DNA of 64,000 nucleotides from an uncultured Oscillospiraceae bacterium (lineage in GTDB: Bacteria; Bacillota; Clostridia; Oscillospirales; Oscillospiraceae), in contig CAKUED010000007.1 in NCBI GenBank assembly GCA_934646005.1, forward strand, positions 51,509 through 115,508, given 5' to 3'. Below, piece by piece: positions 52,276 through 60,462 of this stretch. Each line of letters starts with the position of its first letter. The stretch's first letter is position 1. Made by a program: the position numbers and the translations under genes. The notes under the pieces are model-generated. The model searched no databases. It had not been told where the DNA came from and was given only the letters and a program-made list of their open reading frames with translations.

Positions 52276-53145
52276 ATGCGAATCTATAAATATATGCGTG
52301 TGTTCAATCCAAAGCGAAACTGTTCAAATGAGCGGGAAATATCCCCAAAACTCATTTCGTTGATTCAGGGCGCACAAGTTTATTTCTCACATCCAGCTTC
52401 ATTTAATGACCCGTTAGAGTGTACGATTCCATACGAGTTTGTCCAACACGGAAAGCGATGTGCCCCAGACACTGTTTTAATCAAGAAAATTCTAGAAGCG
52501 CAGCATGGCTCACAGTTCTTAGAAAGTGATCGTGGTATCCGCATTAATGAAGCGCTTCCGTTCGGCATACCCGTTGAAAATTGTATTGTATCCTGTTTCT
52601 CAAAATCTGAAAACAATCCATTGATGTGGGCTCACTATGCAGATAATCATAACGGGATTTGCCTCACATTTGATTTTCCAAATGACTTTGCTAATCAAAT
52701 AGGATGGAGTCAAACCGCCGTTTCTGATTTTGAAGGATGGAAGCTGTCTTTTAAGTATGGCAATGTAAAATATAGAAATGTAAGAAGAACGCTGCGTTTC
52801 TGTAAAGGAATTGCGCGTCACGATTATATCCTCGATGATGCAATCTTTACAAAGCCCTCCTGTTGGCGTTATGAAAAAGAGTTTCGCTTTGTCCTATTCT
52901 TTCCGTTTGGGGGAGAGCGAGGTTTTGCTCCTTCAGCAGACGTAAGCGACATGTATTTTTCGTTCCCTCGAAGCTGGTTGCGGGAAATAACGTTTGGAGT
53001 ACGTCTTCCAAATAAGGCATGCGATCAAATTATTCGGTACTGCACAGAAGCAGGATATGCAAATATTGCTTTTCAGAAAGCATGTCTGCTAAACCGAAGT
53101 TTTAATATTAGCCACATTCCATATTCGCAAGACGATTTGAAATAA
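52276..53145 (+). CDS. DUF2971 family protein (probable defence cargo)
   Basis: 289 aa, MRIYKYMRVFNPKRNCSNER, with the DUF2971 signatures VYFSHPASFNDPLECT, CIVSCFSKSENNPLMWAHYA and RYEKEFRFVLFF. DUF2971 proteins are frequent in defence islands and on mobile elements; their biochemical activity is not established. The gene is AT-rich, plus-strand and free-standing between minus-strand operons, so it is a late insertion into the ICE backbone (inference). Confidence 0.82.
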   Translation: MRIYKYMRVFNPKRNCSNEREISPKLISLIQGAQVYFSHPASFNDPLECTIPYEFVQHGKRCAPDTVLIKKILEAQHGSQFLESDRGIRINEALPFGIPVENCIVSCFSKSENNPLMWAHYADNHNGICLTFDFPNDFANQIGWSQTAVSDFEGWKLSFKYGNVKYRNVRRTLRFCKGIARHDYILDDAIFTKPSCWRYEKEFRFVLFFPFGGERGFAPSADVSDMYFSFPRSWLREITFGVRLPNKACDQIIRYCTEAGYANIAFQKACLLNRSFNISHIPYSQDDLK

Positions 53146-53172
53146 TGGCTTCTTAATTCAAAACGCATGTAC

Positions 53173-53463
53173 TCATGTTCCTTGTTTCAGCGCTTTTCTG
53201 TAAGCGTCGATAACTGCTTCCTTGAGCGCAGCTCTTGCGCCGCCCGTGACGGGGTGAAATATGTCCGTGTACAGCTTTTTGCCGTCCTTTTCGTAGCCTC
53301 GCTGGGGCATGATGATGCTCAGCCCGTTTCTGGACTCCGCAAGCCGGACACCATGTACCTTGAACATCCCGTCAAAGGTGACGGTGGCGTAGGCTTTGAT
53401 CTTCGCGCTAGTGTCGGCAATATGGTCGATTGTAACTTCCATATTGGAAAAATCCATTTCCAT
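53173..53463 (-). CDS. SpoVG family protein
   Basis: 96 aa: VTIDHIADTSAKIKAYATVT, GMFKVHGVRLAESRNGLSI, IFHPVTGGARAALKEAVI. These match SpoVG, a small regulator that binds nucleic acids and affects sporulation and septation. Copies occur on many clostridial ICEs. Here its carriage on an element inside sigK is notable, since it could tie element state to sporulation (inference). It follows the small acidic protein gene at 53469 by 5 bp. Confidence 0.88.
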   Translation of the reverse strand: MEMDFSNMEVTIDHIADTSAKIKAYATVTFDGMFKVHGVRLAESRNGLSIIMPQRGYEKDGKKLYTDIFHPVTGGARAALKEAVIDAYRKALKQGT

Positions 53464-53468
53464 TCCTC

Positions 53469-53852
53469 CTATATCTGCATGGTCATTTCATCTCGCTGCA
53501 TATCCGCTCTGTGCTGACCAGTGTCCGCTTCCAGGCATAGAGTTTCCAGTACATTCTGAAATTTTTCGCTCTGATCCGTGCTTTGCTCAAACAGCCAGTG
53601 ATCGCGGACGACCGCCAGCGGGTCTTCAAACTGCATCAGATACGCCAGCGTATCCACGGAAAGTTCATCTCCGCTGCACTGAAACTCTGCATAGCAGGTT
53701 GCTGTCGCCGCGATCTCCTCCGCCATTCCGATCATCTCACCCGAGCTTCTGCCATACAGGTTTTTCTGATACGTCTCCCAGCTCCGCTCTATTTTCTCCG
53801 AAAGCAGTTCCCAGAGTTCCCACGGCGGCTGTGATTTATCAAATGTTGTCAC
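53469..53852 (-). CDS. Small conserved ICE protein (possibly DUF3848-like)
   Basis: 127 aa: WELWELLSEKIERSWETYQK, then SGEMIGMAEEIAATATCYAE. Wholly helical and acidic, without membrane segments. The SSGEMI..AEEIA pattern is seen in ICE proteins near SpoVG and adenine methylases; I am not sure of the family number. Its start overlaps the methylase stop by 4 bp. Confidence 0.65.
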   Translation of the reverse strand: MTTFDKSQPPWELWELLSEKIERSWETYQKNLYGRSSGEMIGMAEEIAATATCYAEFQCSGDELSVDTLAYLMQFEDPLAVVRDHWLFEQSTDQSEKFQNVLETLCLEADTGQHRADMQRDEMTMQI

Positions 53853-54844
53853 TCCAGCTTTCCCCTCCTGTTCATTTCCCGCAGCGAACCGCAGCCGGGT
53901 TCATGCACCAGCACGAGATCGCCATTTTCGATCTCGGCCGGGAACATACTGACCTGCGGCTGCATATAGGGGCGGGAGTCATAGTTTGTCATAATGAGTT
54001 CGCCGTAGGTTGCGCCGGCTTTCTGGGAAAGCGGATTGCTGCGGCGAAACGCCAGAATGAAAAAATCGTCGTACAGACTGCGGATGAACGGGCAGTCGTT
54101 ATACGACACAACAATGTATCCCTTGCATTGCGAGAGAATCCAGTGCAGTTCTTCATGTTTTTCCTTCGGAAAGTCCACCGCGTACAGATCCTCCGCGTCA
54201 AAATACGGTGGGTCACAATAGATCAGGCTGTCCGGGCTGTCGCGCTCACGGATGATGTCCAGACAGTCCTTGTTTTCAATGACCACATCCTGTAGGCGCT
54301 TGGAGGCATCATCGAAAAGGTAGAGAAAATTCGTCAGATTGTTTGGCTTCACGCCGAAGGACGTGGTCGTGCCGCTGAAGCTGCCTCGGCAGACCTTGTA
54401 ATACGCCGCAGCGCGCTGAACGTCGAACAGCTCGCTTCGCTCCCGCAGGATTTGCAGGAGTTCCTCGCGTTCTTCGCCGGAGAAGCACGCCTGCACGGCA
54501 TTCTGTTCCTCGTTGATACGCTGCCGCCAAAGCGGCTTGTGCTTCAAAAACTCCCGCAGAAGCTCAAATTCGGCTCTGGAATGGAGCGGCAGGAATTTCA
54601 GTTCCTGCAAAAGCTGAATGGTACATTCCCGTGCGCAGAGGAACAGATTTACAAGGTTGCAGTTGAAATCGTTGTAAATATCCATGCGGCTGACCTTGGG
54701 CTGCATCCCGAGCAGCACCGCTCCTCCCCCGCCGAATGGTTCGAGATAGAGCTTCGGACTCGGTGGGAACACCTGCCAGATGTACGGAATAAGTTTTTCT
54801 TTGTTCCCGATCCACGGAATAAAGGGTCTAGCGATCCCGGTCAC
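53849..54844 (-). CDS. DNA adenine methylase (Dam/DpnM class)
   Basis: 331 aa from GTG 54844. Motif X/N-terminus FIPWIGNKEKLIPYIWQVFP, SAM motif YLEPFGGGGAVLLGM, catalytic motif LIYCDPPYFDAEDLYAVDF (DPPY), followed by VVSYNDCPFIRSLY. These make it a D12-class N6-adenine methyltransferase. The frame is open back to 55045, but that part is out-of-frame overlap with the upstream HTH gene and lacks homology. No partner endonuclease is seen, so it is an orphan, likely protecting element DNA. Confidence 0.88.
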   Translation of the reverse strand: MTGIARPFIPWIGNKEKLIPYIWQVFPPSPKLYLEPFGGGGAVLLGMQPKVSRMDIYNDFNCNLVNLFLCARECTIQLLQELKFLPLHSRAEFELLREFLKHKPLWRQRINEEQNAVQACFSGEEREELLQILRERSELFDVQRAAAYYKVCRGSFSGTTTSFGVKPNNLTNFLYLFDDASKRLQDVVIENKDCLDIIRERDSPDSLIYCDPPYFDAEDLYAVDFPKEKHEELHWILSQCKGYIVVSYNDCPFIRSLYDDFFILAFRRSNPLSQKAGATYGELIMTNYDSRPYMQPQVSMFPAEIENGDLVLVHEPGCGSLREMNRRGKLE

Positions 54845-55148
54845 CCCCGTTCCGCACTTCGGAGAAATGCTCCATTGCAGTTTCCAGACCGCAGATTGCT
54901 GCGTCCAGTCCGGCGCGCATCTCCTTGAGCTGCCGGATGGTGGAATACAGTTCTGCGGCGTTGCTGGCGTAAAAATATCCTTCGCGGCTGCTGGCGATGG
55001 GTACGGACTTGCGCCGCAGGCGATTGACCCGCTTGCGGAGCTCACTTTCCCGGACGTTCATCTGCCGCACAAGATCACGGCTGCTGATCTGATGCTCACG
55101 CCCAAAGCAGAACCGTTTCAGGTACTCCCGCAGTTCTTCATCGTTCAT
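54828..55148 (-). CDS. Helix-turn-helix ICE protein
   Basis: 106 aa: MNDEELREYLKRFCFGREHQ, ISSRDLVRQMNVRESELRKR (HTH), then a coiled C-terminus. The overlap of 17 bp with the methylase start shows coupling. It may regulate the methylase or the operon. Confidence 0.72.
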   Translation of the reverse strand: MNDEELREYLKRFCFGREHQISSRDLVRQMNVRESELRKRVNRLRRKSVPIASSREGYFYASNAAELYSTIRQLKEMRAGLDAAICGLETAMEHFSEVRNGGDRDR

Positions 55149-55243
55149 AAAAGTCCTTTCCGAGCCGTGTTCCCGGAAAAGAGTGTAAAAAAGGTGGGCG
55201 GCTTTCCTCTACCCGGAAAACGGCCCTGTGTCAGTATAATATT

Positions 55244-56449
55244 CTACATTCCCATCTGCGGTTCGTATGCCTGCGCCTGCTCCTGTTCCTGCCGCTGTTG
55301 CGGGATCGGCTCGTGCAGCGGACCGAAGTCCGTGCGATTGACCATGCCGTAGGGTGTGATCTCCGCGCCGTACTGCTTGAGGACATCTTCTGCATAGGCT
55401 TCGCGGTTCAAGTGTTTATAAATGACCTCCGCGTCTTTGCCGCCAAGGATGAGATCCAGATCACTGCGCACCAACGTTTCCTGATCTCGAATCTCCCGCT
55501 CGAAGTAATATTTCGGCAGGTTTACAATGCGGTCGAAAACATCATCCAGTGTCTCACAACCAGTCGCTCGAATAACAGCTTTGCATTTTGTGATCTGTCC
55601 ATTCTCTTTCAGTGCCTGAAGCGACCGCGCCAATTCATTGATCCTCGGAAGCTCCTCTACGTCGGTCAGCAGGGTATTCAGCTGCGGCACAATGGCATCA
55701 CAGCCGGTAAACTGTGCGTCATACCACTCCGGCGCGTCCAGTTCTTCCTGCACTTCCTGCATCCGCTGCTCTGTTGCGGGCAAGTCCAAAATGGCTGTTT
55801 TCTGCTCGTTCTCGTGGTTCATGAGCGTCAGGCGGATCATATAGGAAATTTCCCGCTGTGGCTCATGCTCCGGCAGCGGCAGTAGCTCCCCTTCCGGCAC
55901 GACGTAGCCGTGCTCTGTAAAAACGCCGCCTTCGTCCTCGCGCATCTGCTTGCCGATCTTGGCGTAGTCGAGAAGATCATATACACTGTCCGGCAGACTG
56001 CTGAGTTCCGGCAGGAAGTCGTTATCCGCATAGAATTTTCCCAATTCTTCATTCGTATGGACGTCTGCAAGCACATGGCAGCGATCTGCGTTGTAGGCCA
56101 GCGTCATCAGTTCCTGCGCCGTAAAGATGCCGCTGTTCTCCTGCGCGTGCTTGTTCATCTGCATCTGCAAGAGTCCCTCCAGCGCCGCTTCCTGTCGGTC
56201 ATCCAGCTTGGAAAGCTGCTCCGTCAGAGCGTTGAACTCGAAAATGGACATGTTCTCATCCAGATACGGCACGAGGTAGTCAAACCGATAAAACTCGTCT
56301 GTCTGCCAGTAAACATCACCCGGCGCGGCTGTACGGATCTGCTCGAACGCATCCAGCAGCTCATATTGGCTTGCGGGAAACGTCAGCTCCACGCCGCGTT
56401 CGCTGGCAGGCGTGCCGCTTGCCAGGTAGACCTCACATACTTTGCGCAA
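55244..56449 (-). CDS. ArdA-like antirestriction / accessory ICE protein
   Basis: 401-aa acidic protein: VELTFPASQYELLDAFEQIR, MSIFEFNALTEQLSKLDDRQ, FTAQELMTLAYNADRCHVL, YAKIGKQMREDEGGVFTEHG. The order of these segments resembles ArdA-type DNA-mimic antirestriction proteins, which inhibit type I restriction enzymes on entry into a recipient. A second region (about 205-390) carries RLTLMNHENEQ and a Gln-rich tail. Assignment rests on pattern memory, not alignment. Confidence 0.65.
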   Translation of the reverse strand: MRKVCEVYLASGTPASERGVELTFPASQYELLDAFEQIRTAAPGDVYWQTDEFYRFDYLVPYLDENMSIFEFNALTEQLSKLDDRQEAALEGLLQMQMNKHAQENSGIFTAQELMTLAYNADRCHVLADVHTNEELGKFYADNDFLPELSSLPDSVYDLLDYAKIGKQMREDEGGVFTEHGYVVPEGELLPLPEHEPQREISYMIRLTLMNHENEQKTAILDLPATEQRMQEVQEELDAPEWYDAQFTGCDAIVPQLNTLLTDVEELPRINELARSLQALKENGQITKCKAVIRATGCETLDDVFDRIVNLPKYYFEREIRDQETLVRSDLDLILGGKDAEVIYKHLNREAYAEDVLKQYGAEITPYGMVNRTDFGPLHEPIPQQRQEQEQAQAYEPQMGM

Positions 56450-57416
56450 TGGTCATTCCTTCTTTCTGTTCCTGCTTTTTCTGCATTTCTTCTACAAATG
56501 CCGGGTCCGCACCGGGAACTGTCCATCCGTGCATGCTGCCGCATTCCATCGCTTCCCGCTGCGCCAGCGTCACGCCAAGCCGACGGTTCTGTTCCTCTGC
56601 GATCTGGCGGTTCTGTTCCCGATCCGGCGTATTCCAGTCACTTGGGTAGTAGCCGCGTTCGCCGCGTTTGATGCAAATGAGTTCGCCGCTGCTGGGCAGC
56701 GTAGAAAAGCAGAGTTCCGGCAAGCCGTCTGCAAATTTGGGAGAGAAGCGCTCCTGCTCGGTCTGGATGCTCCAATCTCCGTAATTCCAGAGATGAACGT
56801 ACAGCGCGCTTCGGCGATCCACACAGATCTCCCGCTGCTCAAAGCTCTCTCCCCAGCCGTCCGACATCTGACCCGCGAGATAATCTTTCAAGGTTCTCAG
56901 TTCTTCTGTCGTCAACTTGCCTGCAACGCGGCACTCCACCACACCCCAGAGCTGACCGTCGCGCTCCTCCACCGTGAAAACGGCGGAACGTACTTTATCA
57001 CGGACGCCGTCCGCTTTGCCGTACCAGTGCATGACGCCGCGCTCCGCTTCCTCCGGCGCGCGGTTTTTGAGCAGCGCCGCCGCGATCTGATCCTGATATT
57101 CCAGCAGTGCCTGACCGTCCATTCCGACGCTTTCGTTGCCGTCATGCGACAGATAGTAATCTGCGGTCAGCGGCGCGTAGAGCTTCAGCAGCGACAATTT
57201 CGGTGCCAGCACCGTAAAGTGGTCCTCGCCGGGGATGAGAGGCAGTGTTCTGCCGTCCGCCCAGTTCATGTGGATCTGCCCGGCATCGTCCACATGAGCC
57301 ACCTCGCCCTCCGTTCCGGGCGCTACGGGTGCGTAAGGATCATTCATGGAATCCAGCCGCACACGCGTTCCGGGTGGAAACTGCTCCCGGACGAATTGCA
57401 CCAGTTTGCTGTCCAT
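56433..57416 (-). CDS. DUF4314-containing ICE protein
   Basis: 327 aa. An N-terminal DUF4314 domain (about 10-70; GTRVRLDSMNDPYAPVAPGT, HMNWADGRTLPLIPGEDHF) is joined to a larger domain (about 72-250; LYAPLTADYYLSHDGNE, MHWYGKADGVRDKVRSAVF) and a charged tail. DUF4314 proteins are common ICE accessory genes of unknown role. It overlaps the ArdA-like gene downstream by 17 bp. Confidence 0.78.
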   Translation of the reverse strand: MDSKLVQFVREQFPPGTRVRLDSMNDPYAPVAPGTEGEVAHVDDAGQIHMNWADGRTLPLIPGEDHFTVLAPKLSLLKLYAPLTADYYLSHDGNESVGMDGQALLEYQDQIAAALLKNRAPEEAERGVMHWYGKADGVRDKVRSAVFTVEERDGQLWGVVECRVAGKLTTEELRTLKDYLAGQMSDGWGESFEQREICVDRRSALYVHLWNYGDWSIQTEQERFSPKFADGLPELCFSTLPSSGELICIKRGERGYYPSDWNTPDREQNRQIAEEQNRRLGVTLAQREAMECGSMHGWTVPGADPAFVEEMQKKQEQKEGMTIAQSM

Positions 57417-57417
57417 T

Positions 57418-58146
57418 TTACATTCCCATCTCCATTTCCTGTGTTTTGGTCTGCTCTGGTCGCCGATACTGCTTGAGGCTCTCCCTTGCCCAATCCGGCA
57501 GGAACTCGTCCTTCAGAACGCCGATGAAGTCCTGGCGATCCCACCGTGCATACTCGCCGTCTCCAAGGCAAACGCCATAAACCGCGCGTCCGAATGCCGT
57601 CGGGCTGCATCCAAAGCCGTTCTGTGCCAGCCAGAGCTGATTCTGCGGTGACCAGCATTCCTCCTTCAAGGCGCTGGAGGAAAGGACAAGCACCTTGCCG
57701 GTGTAGTCCTGTTCGCTGCGGTTCGGCTCGCAGTGCTTCTGGTCAAACAACCCGAGATCCATAACGAGCCGTCTGTACCGCGTGATGAAGCCGTCTACGA
57801 CAGCCGGATGGCTGCGGACGGCAAAGCAGGCATTATGCGTTTCATCCTTCAGAATGTAATGCCGGTCGCTCCACGCTCTGTTCTCTGGGTGGAAGCGACC
57901 GTCATAGTGCAGCACCTGTACGGTGTTTGCCAGAACATATGCCACGCGTTTATAGCCGTACAGTTTTACAACGTTTTCCACTGTGCCATTCTTCAGGTGC
58001 ATCCCATCAAAATTCTCGCCGATCGCAATTTCGATAGCGCCCGCGCAGGCGCAATTCTCCCGAAAGCTCTCGCGCCATTTCTCGAGCTCTCCGCGTTTGC
58101 GCGCCTCCTGCGCGCTGTATGGATAAACCGGCAGTCTACTCTGCAT
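57418..58146 (-). CDS. DUF3849 family ICE protein
   Basis: 242 aa from ATG 58146. RLPVYPYSAQEARKRGELEK, VVKLYGYKRVAYVLANTVQV, then SSALKEECWSPQNQLWLAQN and FIGVLKDEFLPDWARESLKQ. The first half is DUF3849. Function is unknown; it is a standard accessory gene of clostridial conjugative elements, coupled by overlap with the gene upstream. Confidence 0.8.
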   Translation of the reverse strand: MQSRLPVYPYSAQEARKRGELEKWRESFRENCACAGAIEIAIGENFDGMHLKNGTVENVVKLYGYKRVAYVLANTVQVLHYDGRFHPENRAWSDRHYILKDETHNACFAVRSHPAVVDGFITRYRRLVMDLGLFDQKHCEPNRSEQDYTGKVLVLSSSALKEECWSPQNQLWLAQNGFGCSPTAFGRAVYGVCLGDGEYARWDRQDFIGVLKDEFLPDWARESLKQYRRPEQTKTQEMEMGM

Positions 58147-58648
58147 CCGAATCCCCCTGACTTTCTGTGACCAGCAGTTCATTCAAGGCGTACAGGTCGT
58201 AGCCGAAGTCCAGAAAGTACCGCAGGATCGGATACGGCACGTCCATCAAATTGTGCCGATAGGGTGCTGGACAGAGCATGATCACGCCGCTGTCTTCGTC
58301 CGGGCTGCATTCCAACTTGGCGCTTTTGCCGATCCCGGCGCTCTCGCGCGCCCAGTCCGGCACGGTGACCTCGAACTCGGAAAGTACCTCTTCCAAGGAA
58401 AGCTCGCGGTGCTCCTCCTCACACGGACCGCATTCCGCGGCGATGGCTTTCAGAAACTCGCACGCCTGCGTATTCAGCGCGTCGATGAGCGTGACAAGCT
58501 CGTATGTGCTCACACTCTCCGGCATAAGCAGGATGCCGCCCTTGAGCTGCACCATGGAGATCTGTTTTGCGTTCTCCATTTCGCAGAGTTCAAACATTGC
58601 ATCCGGGATAACGGCATTGCCGTTTCGTTTGATAACCTGAAATTCCAT
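58136..58648 (-). CDS. ICE accessory protein of unknown function
   Basis: 170 aa from ATG 58648 (AAGGAG upstream). Begins MEFQVIKRNGNAVIPDAMFE, includes GGILLMPESVSTYELVTLID and ends acidic. No motif beyond a general alpha/beta pattern is recognised. The shared word VPDWARES with the DUF3849 protein (LPDWARES) may be a small common docking or catalytic segment, or coincidence. Confidence 0.65.
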   Translation of the reverse strand: MEFQVIKRNGNAVIPDAMFELCEMENAKQISMVQLKGGILLMPESVSTYELVTLIDALNTQACEFLKAIAAECGPCEEEHRELSLEEVLSEFEVTVPDWARESAGIGKSAKLECSPDEDSGVIMLCPAPYRHNLMDVPYPILRYFLDFGYDLYALNELLVTESQGDSDAE

Positions 58649-58661
58649 TTGCTTCTCCTTC

Positions 58662-58796
58662 TTAAATGTCTTCGTCATCCTCGTCCTCCGGCTCATACAG
58701 CACCAGCGCCGCTGCATCTGCCAGATGCGCGCCGATGGCAAGGATTCCAGCAATGCCGATCAGCACAGCCAATGTGATCACGATCGCTTTTTCCAT
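58662..58796 (-). CDS. Single-pass small membrane protein
   Basis: 44 aa from ATG 58796 (GGGGGAA upstream): MEKAIVITLAVLIGIAGILA, one membrane helix, and an acidic tail PEDEDDEDI. Placed between accessory genes with normal spacing. Probably a regulator or stabiliser of a membrane complex; no family known to me. Confidence 0.6.
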   Translation of the reverse strand: MEKAIVITLAVLIGIAGILAIGAHLADAAALVLYEPEDEDDEDI

Positions 58797-58810
58797 AGAA
58801 ATTCCCCCTT

Positions 58811-60196
58811 TCATAGCGTCATCTCCTGCCCCTGTGCATGAAACGCAGGGTCCATCCAATGTTCCTTTGCGGCGGCGAAGTTTTCAACGAGCCGCCGTGC
58901 GCTGACTTCAACCGTCGCAGGTTTTGCTGTCGGCGTAAAACCGTCTGCGGAGAGTTCAAACCAGCAGTGGTCGTCCTCTGGGGCGATGTCGTCAAAGCGT
59001 CTTTCCGGCAGACCGACCTGCGCAGGGATGAAAAACTCGCCGGAATCGCAGCAGCCCATGATCTGCGCGATCTGCTCCTGCGTGAGTTCCCCGGCGACTA
59101 CGCATTCGTTGTGCATCTTGTAGTTGGATGCGTCGCGGTAGAGATAGCAAATTTGTGTGTTCATACATTCCTTTCTGCTTGCATCGTCGTCTTCATAACT
59201 TTCATCCTGCTGGGGCGTATGCTTTCCAGGTTTCTCCGGCGCATGAGTGTTGGGTTCAAAATCGAATTGGTCCAGGTTTTCAGCGATCCGGCGAGCCTTG
59301 GCTGCGCCCTTCGGCTTTTCCAACCTGCAGATCGTATTGAGTTTCACGAGATCCTGCTCCTTGAGCTTTGAACAAGTCTGACACAGCCGGTTCAGTTCAA
59401 AGATGGATTCGTGCTTCACATCCAGCGTGCAAACGATCCCATCTGGGAGGCGGCATTCTGAGAGCCGGAGCTGCATTTTGCCGCCGGAGGAAGTTCCTAC
59501 GCGTTGCATGGCGCGTTCCAGCCTGATTTCGCTCGTCGGGAGCTGAACATATTCGTGACAATTGTGCTCTTCTTCATTCAGAGGTGTGATCTCCACTTCC
59601 AACACATGCGTTTCGTCCAGCCAGAGCGTCTGGAGGTGTTTTCGGTCGTAGTAGTGTATCAGCTGAAAGCCGTTATCGTATAAAACACCATACCGTGTCA
59701 AATGCCCCTGCTCTCTGGACATCAGCCGCAGTGCGATCGCCTCACCGTCCAAGTGCTTCAGCTTGTTTGCATTACAGTCACCGCGAACGGTCATATAGTG
59801 CCGTTTGCCGACCTGCTCCAAATCGCCGAAATCCGAGATCACGGTCACATCATCTGAACAGAAGGACAGGTCTATCAGATTCGGTACAGAAGATACCTCA
59901 AACCGTTCCGCCGAAGCATTAAATTGCAGCAGCCTGTACGGATCAAATCGCTCCAGCTTCCTTCCGAGCCAATCCAATTCATCGACGCTTGCCATTCTTC
60001 CGACCGCCCGATGCAGCGCTGTGCAGCTCGGCGCGTGAATGTCCAGTATGCGGCAGTCCCGTGATCCGGCGCTGCCGATCCCCATTTTCTCAAGTGCTAA
60101 AATAACGTTCTCATATTGATCCTCCGGGATCGGGAACTTGATTTTAATACCTGCCGCTTCGGGATGCTTTTTTCGATTCAGAATTGCCTGAAACAT
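58811..60196 (-). CDS. ArdA-like N-domain fused to a second ICE domain
   Basis: 461 aa, SD GGGAGGAGG. N-terminal part: AAGIKIKFPIPEDQYENVIL, IGSAGSRDCRILDI and ASVDELDWLGRKLERFD are typical of antirestriction ArdA-like ICE proteins. The last roughly 118 residues (from MNTQICYLYRDASNYKMHNE, including CVVAGELTQEQIAQIMGCCD and GLPERRFDDIAPEDDHCWF) look like a protein usually encoded separately. An internal ATG at about 59163 with AAAGGAATGT in front could still start that part alone. The fusion is thus real, or two products come from one frame. Confidence 0.65.
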   Translation of the reverse strand: MFQAILNRKKHPEAAGIKIKFPIPEDQYENVILALEKMGIGSAGSRDCRILDIHAPSCTALHRAVGRMASVDELDWLGRKLERFDPYRLLQFNASAERFEVSSVPNLIDLSFCSDDVTVISDFGDLEQVGKRHYMTVRGDCNANKLKHLDGEAIALRLMSREQGHLTRYGVLYDNGFQLIHYYDRKHLQTLWLDETHVLEVEITPLNEEEHNCHEYVQLPTSEIRLERAMQRVGTSSGGKMQLRLSECRLPDGIVCTLDVKHESIFELNRLCQTCSKLKEQDLVKLNTICRLEKPKGAAKARRIAENLDQFDFEPNTHAPEKPGKHTPQQDESYEDDDASRKECMNTQICYLYRDASNYKMHNECVVAGELTQEQIAQIMGCCDSGEFFIPAQVGLPERRFDDIAPEDDHCWFELSADGFTPTAKPATVEVSARRLVENFAAAKEHWMDPAFHAQGQEMTL

Positions 60197-60401
60197 CCGC
60201 TTGCCTCCTCCCGTTGATTTGTTCCATGTCTGTCAGCACACACTGACCATTTCCGTGGTCACACTGAAAGCCGTGCGCCATGTAGCTGCAGTGCCGGCAA
60301 CGTTCGTAGTCGCTGCACACCAGCAGCTCCGGCGGGTCGCGCGGGCAGTCCGGCGCACACCGGCTGATATGCAGATTCCAGTGCTTTGATTTTTCTACAA
60401 T
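60144..60401 (-). CDS. Cysteine-rich small protein with AUU/AUC start
   Basis: 85 aa (from AUU) read IVEKSKHWNLHISRCAPDCP, then CSDYERCRHCSYMAHGFQCD and GNGQCVLTD: eight cysteines, probably metal-binding. In-frame TAA lies two codons before AUC, so the frame must open at ACG, AUC (60404) or AUU (60401). GGAGG stands 6 nt before AUC and 9 nt before AUU. No ATG, GTG or TTG is near. It lies directly behind a terminator. The 3' end overlaps the ArdA-like gene and carries its ribosome site. Confidence 0.65.
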   Translation of the reverse strand: MVEKSKHWNLHISRCAPDCPRDPPELLVCSDYERCRHCSYMAHGFQCDHGNGQCVLTDMEQINGRRQADVSGNSESKKASRSGRY

Positions 60402-60425
60402 GATCGTTTACCTCCAAGAACGCAA

Positions 60426-60456
60426 AAAGCCGGGACTTCTGAAAAGAAATCCCGGT
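60426..60456 (-). terminator. Intrinsic terminator upstream of the Cys-rich gene
   Basis: Minus strand: CCGGGATTTCT-tttc-AGAAGTCCCGG-CTTTTTGC, 11-bp stem with one G-U pair and five Ts. It starts 6 bp after the stop of the gene at 60463 and ends about 10 bp before the next GGAGG. It is the same arrangement as at 43541-43577. Confidence 0.8.
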
Positions 60457-60462
60457 TTTGCA

